DNA from: PALSA-505 sp036267135
Lineage (GTDB): Bacteria; Actinomycetota; Actinomycetes; Streptosporangiales; Streptosporangiaceae
Direction: 5' to 3'
DNA: 64,000 nt
NCBI GenBank assembly: GCA_036267135.1
Contig: DATAWQ010000068.1
Location: 48,678 to 112,677 of the forward strand
Below are positions 26,301 through 35,300 of this stretch, one piece after another. The notes under the pieces are model-generated. The model ran no database searches, was not told where the DNA came from, and saw only the letters and a program-made list of their open reading frames with translations. The translations under genes and the position numbers were made by a program. Every line of letters begins with the position of its first letter. The stretch's first letter is position 1.

Positions 26301-26679
26301 GGCGCGGTGCGGACTGCGCACCCAGGACGTGCCGTTTCCCGAGGCCGTGGGCCTGCTGCGGCCGCCGGTGGTGCCGCACCTGTTCGTGCTGCAGCACAAT
26401 CGCGCGCCGGTGCTCGAACTGCCCGGCTGCCGGGCCAGCCTGCGCAGGCCGGTGCAGCACTACGCCGGGTTCGAGTTCCAGGTGGAACTGCGGCTGCCCG
26501 CGGAAGACCAGGGTGAGGTCGTGGTCACCTACCGCCGGGCCGCCGTGGACGACACGTTCGCGTCGTCGTTCACCGACGCGTTCACCGCTTTCATCCACCG
26601 GCGCGGGAACGCCGGGCCGGGCGGCCCGGTTAAATGCGCGCGCTTACGCAACGCTCCGGATCACACCGGGCCACCGTGA
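23350..26679 (+). CDS. Non-ribosomal peptide synthetase with A-T-C order
   Basis: 1109 aa from ATG at 23350; the frame is open from 23221 but the first ~43 residues are not NRPS-like. The adenylation domain comes first: FTSGSTGTPKA, WDAFALELWGP, NGYGPAENCVF, YRTGDLGW and PNGKADLDE. The carrier follows with GANSLQLIRL (serine present). A condensation-type domain is last, with HHVAFDG. By-eye code D-A-L-W-V-G-G-V-F-K suggests a hydrophobic aliphatic residue. This module could load the first residue, or its terminal C domain could act in release or in transfer to another synthetase. A 15-bp tandem repeat lies between A and T. No thioesterase is attached. Confidence 0.93.
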   Translation: MTMAEMLTKRSVDSLISEDRDGGIALVHARGQLRYPELVAAADRCAAALAEAGAGPGALVPVLLPRGPELIAVLIGIGRLGAGYAALDPRWPDERIRQLCSMLRPPVVVTGEPSRAGQPTWNPAGLLSPGAATHPPARVQVPGDAVGCVFFTSGSTGTPKAIPATRRAITGLLQPGAMPLRLGRSTVMTVAAPAPWDAFALELWGPLRNGGTCLLVEGDYLSPAELRENVAKHGQNTVWLTSSLFSLFVEEDIGAFDGITQVVTGGERLSPGHAKEFLLAHPGARLFNGYGPAENCVFATMHPVTADDCGLAAGIPIGKPVGDTEVLILDGERACGPGELGEICLAGPRLAPGYLGDEELTRRVFVTLGRGGRPTRIYRTGDLGWQDETGRYHFHGRADRQVKLRGHRVEPAEIERQVAAHPAIARCVVVPAAGPGGTVTELVACYQARSDVSGADLCGFLQRRLPGYLVPERWLPVDRIPMLPNGKADLDEIRARAGQAQQAEQAERVVLAERPPGQHRTDTDPVLDDPVLADPVLADPVLADPVLAALRGLVDESTGLGAMPPDASLVAAGANSLQLIRLCLRAARRWRVRVEPAEFFGRPTLGHLATLVRRAAQPQPTQSRPAQPQQAQPRLEREDGLRSGHPLNAVASAFLLTEAVDPANRHAWHCALVWRIDGPVDEGALRRAVECVHRRHPALHARYDTTPPFRSAWTEPPTSPEFTVLAGQDADEAYARLDRVLHAPFRLDRGPAWRAALARVGGADVAMLGVCVHHVAFDGWSERVLVRDLAAAYAGQLSGAPTLGRWYAEPLPWPLDDPAAGPDTERQRRMLAAELDGTPALVFPAPPAGLVAGPWSAAGTWSAAGIGLAADAWSAADSGAGAGAGPDGPTGVIVRTLDAGQARDCHALAREHATTPFVVGLAGYAAAAAKLTGLTDFPVTAPVAQRGADTEDAVGCLLNLLCLRLRLPDASGDPLAAIAAATRAARCGLRTQDVPFPEAVGLLRPPVVPHLFVLQHNRAPVLELPGCRASLRRPVQHYAGFEFQVELRLPAEDQGEVVVTYRRAAVDDTFASSFTDAFTAFIHRRGNAGPGGPVKCARLRNAPDHTGPP
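24919..24993. repeat. 15-bp tandem repeat in NRPS A-T linker
   Basis: Five units of GACCC(A/G)GTGCTGG(C/A)C, encoding Asp-Pro-Val-Leu-Ala/Asp. It sits in the linker before the carrier domain; in-frame, so length variation would be tolerated. Confidence 0.9.
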
Positions 26680-26981
26680 AACGGGCCGAGGCTTTTTTAC
26701 GATAAACGCGGGTTTCGCGTTATGTCCCAAGATGCCCGAAACGCTGGTTAAGCAAAGTTATTGGTGTGATCCGTGATATTAGAAGGCTCGATTGGAGCAG
26801 GTGAGATGTGTAAGATGCTAGTTACTCATGGTAATTGGGTGCAGTTAAGGTCGTCTGGCGCCCCGGCCCACAACGGCCGGGCCACGCGGGCGGCTGACGG
26901 CGCGCTGCGGACCGGGCACCATGCTTCCCCGCCACCGGCGGACACGTCCGCCGGGCCGCAGTCGATCTCGGCCGAAGGCAG
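26680..26981. other. Intergenic region upstream of LAL regulator
   Basis: 302 bp, with an AT-richer segment at 26690-26850 that could hold the regulator promoter. It contains the palindrome annotated at 26935. No coding signal seen. Confidence 0.5.
26935..26954. promoter_or_regulatory. Inverted repeat upstream of LAL regulator
   Basis: Arms CCGGCGGAC and GTCCGCCGG (9 bp) with a 2-bp centre, about 28 bp before the regulator start. Possible operator (autoregulation) or leader hairpin. Confidence 0.4.
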
Positions 26982-29909
26982 GTGATGGGGAGGGTGCCGC
27001 AGCCCAACGCCGCGCTTTCCCACCAGTCACGAACGGACCCGCCCGCGGACGCCTGGGACGACGGGGTGGCGCCGGTCCGGTTGTACGAGCGCGACGCGGA
27101 GCTGCGGTTGGCCGCGGAGGTCCTGGACCGGGCGGCGGGCTATCGAGGCGGGGCGCTGTTCTTCGCGGGCGACGCGGGCCTGGGCAAGACCGCGCTGCTG
27201 CGGCGGGTGGCCGCGCAGGCCGCAGAGGTGTTCCGTATCGGGCCCGCGGCCGGTGACCCGGTCGAGACGTCGGTGGCGTTCGGCTTCCTCGGCCAGGCGC
27301 TGTACGCGCTGGGCTGCCCGGTCCCGCTGGCCGAGGCCGGAGACGGCAGTGCGGGCAGTGCGGACAAGGGCAGTGCAGCCAAGGGGCGGGCCGAAGGAAC
27401 CGATCTGCGGTCCAGTCAGTTCCACCGGGTGCTGCGGTGGCTGCGCGGGCTCGGCGAACCGACGCTGCTGGTCCTGGACGACCTGCAGTGGGCGGACAGC
27501 GACTCGGTGGCCATGCTCTCTTTCCTGTGCCGGCGCCTGGCCGACCTGCCGGTGGTCGTGGTGGCGACGCTGCGGTCCTGGCCGCCGGCCGCGCACGACG
27601 TGGCGTACCGGCTGGCGGCGGCGGGTCAGGCGATGCTGGCGGAACTGGCTCCGCTGTCGGGACCGGCGGCGCGGCGGGTGGTCGGCGACCTGGTGCACAC
27701 CCAGGCCGGGCCGGCGGCCATCAACCGGGCGGTCGCGATGTGCGGCGGCAACCCGCTGCTGCTCGAACAGGTCTCGCTGCTGATCGACCGGGGCGACGAC
27801 CTGTCCACGCCGCAACTGTCGCGGGTGCTACCGAATCCGCAGCCGCTGCTGCTGAGCCGGTTCGCCGCGCTGCCGGGCGAGGTGATCAGGTGCGCGCGGG
27901 CGGCGAGCGTGCTGGGCATGACGTTCCGGCCCGGCCTGGCCGCGAAGGTGGCCAGGGTGCCCGAAGAGGACATCGAGCAGACCCTCGACGCGCTCGCCCG
28001 CAGCGGGCTGGTCCGCGAGGTGGCCGACCCGGCCGGGGCCACCGGCGGCCGTGCGGTGGAGTTCGTCCACCCGCTGTTCCGCCAGCTCCTCTACGAGGAT
28101 CTGGGCACCGCGATGCGCGACCAACTGCACCGCCGGGCCTGCCGCGTGCTGCTGGACCAGGGCCGGGACCGGGACGCGGCCCAGCACGCGATGCGCGGTC
28201 ACGCGGCCGGGGACCCGGCGGCGATCGGGGTGCTCGAACGCGTCGGCCTCGACGCGCTGGGCACCGGCGACGTGGGCGCGGCGATCGAATACCTGCGCGC
28301 GGCCGTGGCGCTGGCCGGCCGGCGGGCCCGCCGCACCGCCCTGCGCGGCCTGAGCGAGGCGTTGCTGGCCGGCGGCCAGTTCCGGGAGGCAATCGAGTGC
28401 TGCGAGCGAATCGTGGCCGGGCCAGTCAGGTCGCCCCGCGAACGGGCCGAGGCACTGATGATGCACGCCACCGGGCTGGCCCAGTCGGGACGGCTCGAGC
28501 AGGCCTGCGAGCGGCTAGACGAGACGGTGGCGGCGGCCAGGGACGCGGACCTGCCGCTGGCCACCGCCGCGCAGACCGAGCACGGGTACTGCCGCTGGTG
28601 GCTCAGCGGCCCGGCCGCGGCGCTGCCGGTGCTGAACCGGGCCAGGGAGCTGGCCGCCGACGCGCCCGGGCCGGCCCGGACCCGGACGACGGCACTGTGG
28701 GGGTTCGTCGCGCTGCAGGCCGGCGACCCGTCCGGGCTGGCCGGGCTGGCCGCCGCGGGCCGGGCCGTGCTGGCCGCACCGCGCGCCCACCTGTCCGACT
28801 ACACGACCACCTGGGGCGTGCTCGCCTCGTACGCCGCGTCGGCCACGCTGGTGGAGCGGTTCGACGAGTCCGGCCAGGCCTACGCCATCGCGCTGGAGAC
28901 CGCCGAGCAGTCGGGAGCGGGACTGACGGTCGGCGTGCTGGGCCTCGGCGTGAGCTACGCGGCGCTGCTGCTGCGGGTGGGACGGCTGGCGGAGGCGCTG
29001 GGTCACACCGCGCGCGTGCTGAAGCTGCCCGACGTCACGCCGGCCCTGACCACGACCGCCAGCGCGGTGCACGCCGAGATCCTGCTGCAGCTCGGCCGGC
29101 TGGACGAGGCGGACGCGTGGCTGACGCGGGCCGAGCTGGTCCCCGCCTCCCGCCCGGACTGGGAGCCGGCGTTGCGGCTGTGTGGCATCAGGGGGCGGCG
29201 CGCGCTGCGGGCCGGGGAGTGGGCCGCGGCCAGCGCTCACTTCCTGGTGGCCGAGGATCTGTCGGCCGCAGCAGGGATCGTGGAGCCGTGCCTGTCGATG
29301 TGGGCGCGCTCCGCGATCGTGGCGCACCTGCGGGCCGGGCGCAGCGCGGACGCGGAACGGGTGCTCGGCTGGCTGGACCGTTGCGCGGCCAGGCTGCCCT
29401 GCCGGTGGCCGCGGATCGCCGCGCTGACCGGCCGGGCCGGGCTGGCCGAGGCGGGCGGTGACCCACAGGCGGCGGAGCAGGCGTTCACTGAGGCGCTCGG
29501 CCTGCACGACGGGCTCGAGCTGCCGCTGGAGCGGGTCGAGACGCTGCTGGAGTTCGGTACGTTCCTGCGCCGCGTCGGGGCTTCGGTTCGGGCCAGGCCG
29601 CTGCTGGCCGAGGCGGTGTCGGCGGCCGAGGCGGTCGGCGCCCACTGGCTGGCCGGGCAGGCGCACAAGGAGCTGGCGGCCAGCGGTGGCCGGCGGCGCC
29701 GCCGCCGCGAGATGTCGGACCGGCTGACCCCGCAGGAGCGCCGGGTATCCGCGCTGGCGGCCCAGGGGCTGAGCAACGACGCGATCGCGAGCCGGCTGCG
29801 GGTATCGGCCGGCACGGTCAAGACGCACCTGGAGCACGTCTACGCCAAGCTCGGGGTGCACTCCCGGCGCGAGCTCATGCTCCGCGGCGGCGATACGGTG
29901 TCCGCCTGA
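26982..29909 (+). CDS. LAL-type LuxR-family transcriptional activator
   Basis: 975 aa. The N-terminal AAA-like ATPase has Walker A GDAGLGKT (about residues 63-70) and Walker B LLVLDDLQWAD (about 162-171). A long alpha-helical TPR-like middle follows. The C-terminal LuxR helix-turn-helix reads LTPQERRVSALAAQGLSNDAIASRLRVSAGTVKTHLEHVYAKLGV. Large ATP-binding LuxR (LAL) proteins are pathway-specific activators in antibiotic clusters, so it likely controls the neighbouring NRPS genes. The start is GTG 26982 or the adjacent ATG 26985. Confidence 0.95.
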   Translation: MMGRVPQPNAALSHQSRTDPPADAWDDGVAPVRLYERDAELRLAAEVLDRAAGYRGGALFFAGDAGLGKTALLRRVAAQAAEVFRIGPAAGDPVETSVAFGFLGQALYALGCPVPLAEAGDGSAGSADKGSAAKGRAEGTDLRSSQFHRVLRWLRGLGEPTLLVLDDLQWADSDSVAMLSFLCRRLADLPVVVVATLRSWPPAAHDVAYRLAAAGQAMLAELAPLSGPAARRVVGDLVHTQAGPAAINRAVAMCGGNPLLLEQVSLLIDRGDDLSTPQLSRVLPNPQPLLLSRFAALPGEVIRCARAASVLGMTFRPGLAAKVARVPEEDIEQTLDALARSGLVREVADPAGATGGRAVEFVHPLFRQLLYEDLGTAMRDQLHRRACRVLLDQGRDRDAAQHAMRGHAAGDPAAIGVLERVGLDALGTGDVGAAIEYLRAAVALAGRRARRTALRGLSEALLAGGQFREAIECCERIVAGPVRSPRERAEALMMHATGLAQSGRLEQACERLDETVAAARDADLPLATAAQTEHGYCRWWLSGPAAALPVLNRARELAADAPGPARTRTTALWGFVALQAGDPSGLAGLAAAGRAVLAAPRAHLSDYTTTWGVLASYAASATLVERFDESGQAYAIALETAEQSGAGLTVGVLGLGVSYAALLLRVGRLAEALGHTARVLKLPDVTPALTTTASAVHAEILLQLGRLDEADAWLTRAELVPASRPDWEPALRLCGIRGRRALRAGEWAAASAHFLVAEDLSAAAGIVEPCLSMWARSAIVAHLRAGRSADAERVLGWLDRCAARLPCRWPRIAALTGRAGLAEAGGDPQAAEQAFTEALGLHDGLELPLERVETLLEFGTFLRRVGASVRARPLLAEAVSAAEAVGAHWLAGQAHKELAASGGRRRRRREMSDRLTPQERRVSALAAQGLSNDAIASRLRVSAGTVKTHLEHVYAKLGVHSRRELMLRGGDTVSA

Positions 29910-30108
29910 ATCCGCAGCGCCACCCGCACCGGCGCATTCTCTACTGGACCGCCTGAATTCGCTAAATCTCTGCCGAACCCTGCGGTAGCCGTCAGTAACT
30001 ATCCGCCGACTGCCTGATGTCATTAACGCAGCGGAGCGGCATGATCAAGGAGAGTAACCAACCCCGGCCAACCCTTACCGAACCTAAGGACGCTTTCTGC
30101 CCTGGAGA

Positions 30109-30798
30109 GTGAGCGGGATGCTTGACGAACGAGTATGCACGGCCACGGAGACCAGCCTGCCCGACGGTCTTGACCGGTCGCGGATCGCGGTCCGGGTCTG
30201 GGCCCGAGACCCGATCTCGCTGGCCGGCCTGACGTCGGCGCTGGTCTGCAGGCCAGAGCTCAAGGTCGTGGACACCGACCGAGGCGGCCAGGCACGGGTC
30301 GCCCTGATCGCGGCCGACAGCCTGGACGAGACCGTGCTGTCCATGCTGCGCGCCACCAAGGCGCAGGGCTCCGCGCGCACGGTCCTGGTGATCAGCGCGC
30401 TGACCGACGACGACGTGCTCGCCGTGGTGGACGCCGGGGTCTCCGCCGTCGTCTGGCGCTGGGAGGCCACCGCGACCTGGCTCAGCCAGGTGGTGACCAA
30501 GGCGGCCGCCGGGCAGCCCGCGCTGCCCACCGACGTGCTGTCACGGCTGCTCAAGCAGATCGGGCGGCTCAACCGGCAGGTGCTGTCGCCGCGCGGCCTG
30601 ACCCTCAACGGCCTGTCCGCCCGCGAGGTCGACGTGCTCAGGCTGGCCGCCGACGGCCTGGACACCGAGGAGATCGCGGACCGGCTGGCCTACTCGGCGC
30701 GCACGGTGACCAGCGTGTTCCACGACATCACCTGCCGGTTCCAGCTCCGCAACCGCACGCACGCGGTGGCCTACGCGATCCGCGAAGGCCTGATCTGA
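30109..30798 (+). CDS. NarL/LuxR-type response-regulator-like protein
   Basis: 229 aa. The first ~130 residues look like a degenerate receiver domain (VRVWARDPISLAGLTSALVCRPEL, then VVDAGVSAVVWRWEATATWL) without the usual phosphorylated Asp pair. The C-terminal LuxR-type helix-turn-helix is LSAREVDVLRLAADGLDTEEIADRLAYSARTVTSVFHDITCRFQLRNRTHAVAYAIREGLI. Regulators of this shape commonly flank contractile injection loci in actinomycetes, so it is a candidate controller of the eCIS operon. No cognate histidine kinase is present. ATG or GTG at 30109-30118 are both possible. Confidence 0.88.
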   Translation: MSGMLDERVCTATETSLPDGLDRSRIAVRVWARDPISLAGLTSALVCRPELKVVDTDRGGQARVALIAADSLDETVLSMLRATKAQGSARTVLVISALTDDDVLAVVDAGVSAVVWRWEATATWLSQVVTKAAAGQPALPTDVLSRLLKQIGRLNRQVLSPRGLTLNGLSAREVDVLRLAADGLDTEEIADRLAYSARTVTSVFHDITCRFQLRNRTHAVAYAIREGLI

Positions 30799-30849
30799 CG
30801 GTCAAATCCTCCGCTCCTGCCGGGTGCCCCCGCTGCCCGGCCGGGGCGG

Positions 30850-32151
30850 TTACTTTTTGGTTTTGCTGGCCTTCGGCTTGCTGAGCGTGCCGGAGAACGA
30901 CAGCGCGGGCGTGCATTTCGTGGACCCGGTGTTGGTGCACGACACCACGACTTCCAGCGGATGGCTCACGCTGAACACCAGCGGCTGGACGAAGTGGTAA
31001 TCGAGATCCCTGAAGTCGGCGAGCGCGAACTCGAACAGCGGCGACTTGCCCGACTGGATGTTCATCGTGCCGGTGTTGCCGTCCGGGTTCTCCAGCAGCA
31101 CGTCGGTGACGCTCAGCGTTTCCTTGCCGGTGAGCTTGTACGGGTAGATGGTCGTCTTTCCCGGCGCCACCTTGGCGGACATCAGCGTCGACACGGGGGT
31201 GCCCGACCCGCCGGCGGCGCCGCTGCCCGGCGCGCCCGGTGACGCGGAAGCCTTCGCCTTCGCCTTGGCCGCGGCCGAACCCGCCGAGCCCGCGGCGGTG
31301 TTCGCGCTGGCGGCCGCCTTGTTGGCCTTGACGGCCGCCTGGCTGGCCTTCGCCGCGCTGGAGGCCAGCGCGTGCGTCTGCTGGGTGACCGCCTGGACCG
31401 CGGCCGAATGCACCTCGGGCTTGAACACCAGGAACCAGAGCACGAGCAGCGCGGCCACGGCCACGGTGGCCAGCGCGAGCAGCGGCAGCAGCCATTCGGG
31501 CAGGATCTGCCGCTGCAGCACGGCCCCGTCCACGATGACCGGCTCGGCCTGCCCGGGCAGCACGAACACCTGGAACGGCAGGCTCTTGCTGGACCCCTTG
31601 AAGAAACGCTGACGCGGGTTGGCCCGCATCTTGACGAACGTGGCCGTGCCCGGCCCTGCGGTGAACAGGTCCGGCCGGAACCCGAACTCCAGGGCGTTGT
31701 CCACGTCGCTGGCCGACAGGGCCAGGTCGGCCCCGGTGTTCCCCCGGTTCTCCACGATCAGCCGGTGCCGCCCGCGCCGCCTGGCGTGCGAGGTCTTGGG
31801 CACCAGGTCGGCCTTGAGCTCGGTGAACGGCGCGAGCGTGACCTCGCCCTCCACGATGACCGAGCCTTCCGGGTCCTCCTGGGAGAACGCCCGCAGCCCG
31901 AACGGGAACTCCCCGGCCCGCGGCCAAGCGGCGCGCGGCGGGCTGAACATGACGCGGGCCGGGGCGCTGGAGCCCGGCAGCAAGCTCAGCTCGGCGGGCT
32001 CGGCCACCACCCAGTCCCTGGCCTCGCCGAGCACGTCGAGCAGCACCCGGTCCACGACCGAGCCGGTGTTGCGCACCAGCACGTTGCAGCTGGCCTGCTG
32101 GCCCGGTTGCACCTCGATGCTGGCCTGTTCGAATGCCACGCTGACGCCCAT
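30850..32151 (-). CDS. eCIS-associated envelope protein with COG1470-like domains
   Basis: 433 aa from ATG at 32151; a GTG at 32175 is an alternative. The N-terminus has two Ig-like or hydrolase-adjacent beta domains (SVAFEQASIEVQPGQQASCNVLVRNTGSVVDRVLLDV and the LIVENRGNTGADLAL repeat), as in COG1470-type proteins often labelled hydrolytic protein. A transmembrane helix (LLPLLALATVAVAALLVLWFLVF) lies near residues 217-240. An Ala/Lys-rich linker and a C-terminal beta domain follow. Homologues flank actinobacterial eCIS loci. The topology suggests cytoplasmic and outer beta domains on either side of the membrane. Its role is unproved. Confidence 0.75.
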   Translation of the reverse strand: MGVSVAFEQASIEVQPGQQASCNVLVRNTGSVVDRVLLDVLGEARDWVVAEPAELSLLPGSSAPARVMFSPPRAAWPRAGEFPFGLRAFSQEDPEGSVIVEGEVTLAPFTELKADLVPKTSHARRRGRHRLIVENRGNTGADLALSASDVDNALEFGFRPDLFTAGPGTATFVKMRANPRQRFFKGSSKSLPFQVFVLPGQAEPVIVDGAVLQRQILPEWLLPLLALATVAVAALLVLWFLVFKPEVHSAAVQAVTQQTHALASSAAKASQAAVKANKAAASANTAAGSAGSAAAKAKAKASASPGAPGSGAAGGSGTPVSTLMSAKVAPGKTTIYPYKLTGKETLSVTDVLLENPDGNTGTMNIQSGKSPLFEFALADFRDLDYHFVQPLVFSVSHPLEVVVSCTNTGSTKCTPALSFSGTLSKPKASKTKK

Positions 32152-32340
32152 GCTGGGAGGGTCGCATCCGGTCACGCCCGCCGTGTTCCTGGCCGCGAAG
32201 ACCCCGGGGCAGCCCGCGCCGCCACCCTGGGCAGCCGGTGCTGCGCGAACCGGCAGCGGCCGCTGCCCCCGCTGATGCCCTGATGGACTGCCCCCGGCGA
32301 CGGGGATCCGCGCACCCTGGTGGCATCGACGCGGAAGGGC

Positions 32341-35300
32341 ATGCCACCGATGGACACAGCGCGCCAGCGAGCCAGGCGGGTCATCTTGCCAGTGGTCAAA
32401 GCAACAGCGCTGATCGCGGTGGCACTGCTCATGGCCGCACTGCTCACGGGCCTGCTGGCCGGGCCGTCGGGGCGCGCGGCGGCGGGCCGGCCGACGACGG
32501 CGGCCGGATCCGCGCTGACCTCGCTCACCCTCACCTCGGTGGGCCCGGACGGCCAGCCGGACGCACCGAGCACGCAGGCGGCGCTCGCGGCGGGCGGCCA
32601 GTACGCCGCCTTCCAGTTCCGGCCAGCACAGCAAGCAGCTGAGCCGGGTCCGACGGCATCCGCTCGCGGCGGGCGAAAATTCGTAATTGACGGGCTCGAT
32701 CAACCGTCGTCCATCTACCTGCGCGACCTTTCCGGCGCAACGACAACCAGGCTCAGCGACCCGGCCGACGGCAACGCGACCGGGCCGACCATCTCGGCCG
32801 ACGGGCGGCTGGTGGGCTACGAGCAGGGCGGCAACGTGTACGTCGCCGACCGGCAGGCCACCACGGACGACCCGGTGGTGCGCCGGGTCACCGGTACGTC
32901 GCGGGACCTGCCCGACGAGCACGCGGTGGCCTGCCCAGCCAGGCTGGGCGCGGGCCGGGTCACCCCGTGCGGCCCGAAACTGTCCGCCGACGGGAGCACG
33001 CTGGTCTACCCGGCCGAGCAGACCCCGGTGTCGCCGCAGCTCTCGGTCACCGCGAGGCTGGACGAAGAGGAGGGCGGGCCGGAGGGCGGTTCAGGCCAGA
33101 GCGACGACGCGGTGGCTCACCGCGTGCCCCCCGGCGACCTGCTCGACCTCACCCCCTACTACCCGGGCGAGCCGTACGGCTCGCCGGACGCGACCGCCCT
33201 GGTTCGCTACCGGAACATCGGCGTCACGCCGGCCAGGATCAGCGGGCTCACCGTCACCGAGCCGCCGGGGTTCGGCTCCGGCCAGCCGTTCGAGCTGAGC
33301 GAGAGCACCTGCACCGGCGTGCTGGCGCCGCGGCACTCGTGCTCGGCCACGGTCAGCTACCTGGACGACGACTGCCCGGACAGCAACAGCGACGCGGCGT
33401 TGGTGGCCGGCACGCTGACCACGCACTCGCCGGTCCCGGCCGGGCAGTCCGGGCTCGAACTGACCGGCCTGTGCAGCCCGGCCCTGACCGACGCGCAGCG
33501 GGTCCCGGCCGGGCCGCCCGGCGCGACGGCCACGGCTTACCGCACCGTGCCCCTGGCCGACCGGGCCGTCACCCTGGCCGACCGGGCCGTCACCCTGGCC
33601 GACCGGGCCGTCACCCTGGCCGACCGGACGGCGACGGCACACCCGGCGGAGGCAGGCTGCCCGGCTCCGCCGCGGGGGCTGGCGCTGACCGCAGCGCCGG
33701 CCGTGACCAGCGACGTGGAGGACGCGCCGCTGATCGACGCCGGCCCGGCCGAGACCGGCAGGCCGTACGTGATCTGGACGCCGGTGAGCGTGCCGGCGCA
33801 GGCGGACGGCTCGGCCAACGTGGACTTCGCGGCCGCGAACGGCGATGACTGCGGCATCAGGCTGGTGAACCCGGCCAAGCTGAAGCTGGCCGACCCGCTG
33901 CCCGCCATCGCCCCGCCGCCGTGCCGCCAGGGCGAGCAGCTCACCGGCGCCGGGACGCCCCCCACCTCGCCCCCGCCGTCGACGCCGACCGCACCGCCAG
34001 CGGCGACGCCACCGACGTCTTCGGGCACCGCGTCCGCGCAGACCACCGCCGCGGGTCCGCCGTCGGTGTGCACCGCCTACCTGCTCATTAGCCCGGGCGC
34101 GGTCGCGCCCGACGCCGCGTTCCTCGGCACCACGTACGGGTCGTACTACGACCTGAGCATCGCGCCGGCGGCCTACGTCACGGCGCAGGGGGTGCGGCAC
34201 GTGATCGTGGCCAGGCGCGACCCGGGCGGCGCGGGGAACTTCGCGGCCTCGCCGAGCACGGTGGTCAGCGTGACCAGTCAGGGCGCGGAACTGCCGGGCG
34301 CGACCGAGCCTGCGGTGTCGGCGGACGGACGGTACGTGGGCTTCGCGGCGCCGGCGCCGATCGGGCGGCGGGGGGCGCAGGTGGCGAGCCGGGCGAGCCA
34401 GGTGTGGTGGCGTGACACCGAGGCGGCAGGCGGCGGTCAGGCCGGCCAGCCCGGCGTCACCACGCTGGTGTCCTGCCTGCCGCGACGGCGGGCCGGGCCG
34501 TGCCTGGCCGCCGCGAACGCCGATTCGCCTTCGCTGGCCGGGGACGGGCAGCAGGTGGCGTTCGCCACCACGGCCGCGGTCAGGCCGCACAACGGGTTCG
34601 TGGTGCCGCCGTCGGGCGAGCCGGCGGCGGGCGGGCCCGAGAGCCGGGGCAACCCGGTGTCGCCGGACCAGGTTTACGTTCGTGGGGTCACCACGAAGGC
34701 CAGCGTGCTCGTGTCCGGGGCGCAGCCGTTCAGTAAACCAAATCAGGACGCGGACGAGACGGATCAGATTGGCGGGAACGGATCCAGCTACGCGCCCGCG
34801 ATGACGGAAGACGGGACCACAGTCGGCTTCGTCTCGCGGGCCACCGATCTGACCGGGGCGCGGGTGGCGGCGGGCGCGGCGAACCTGTACCTGCGCGCGG
34901 CCGGAGGCGGGCGCGACAGCGGCGCGGCCAGCGAGCTCGTGTCCGGCGACGGCGCGAGCCTGCCCGCGGGCACGGCGGTGGGCGGGCCGAGCGTGGACGC
35001 GATCGGGCGGCTGGTCACGTTCGCGGCCAGCGGCGCGCTGGCGCCAGGCGCGCCGGCCGGGGTGGCGAGCGTCTACACCTTTGACCGGCGGCCGCGGCTG
35101 AGCGGGTCGCCTGGGGCCGTCGGCTTCGGGAGGGTGCTGGTGGACAGCGGCACCCGCGCGGTCACGGTGACCGTCACCGACACCGGTCCCGGGCCGGGGA
35201 CGGTAACCGGGGTGACGGCGACGGGGCCGTTCCTGGTGAGCGGGGACCGGTGCGCGGGGGCGCGGCTGGCGGCGGGCAGCCGGTGCACGGTCAGGGTGAC

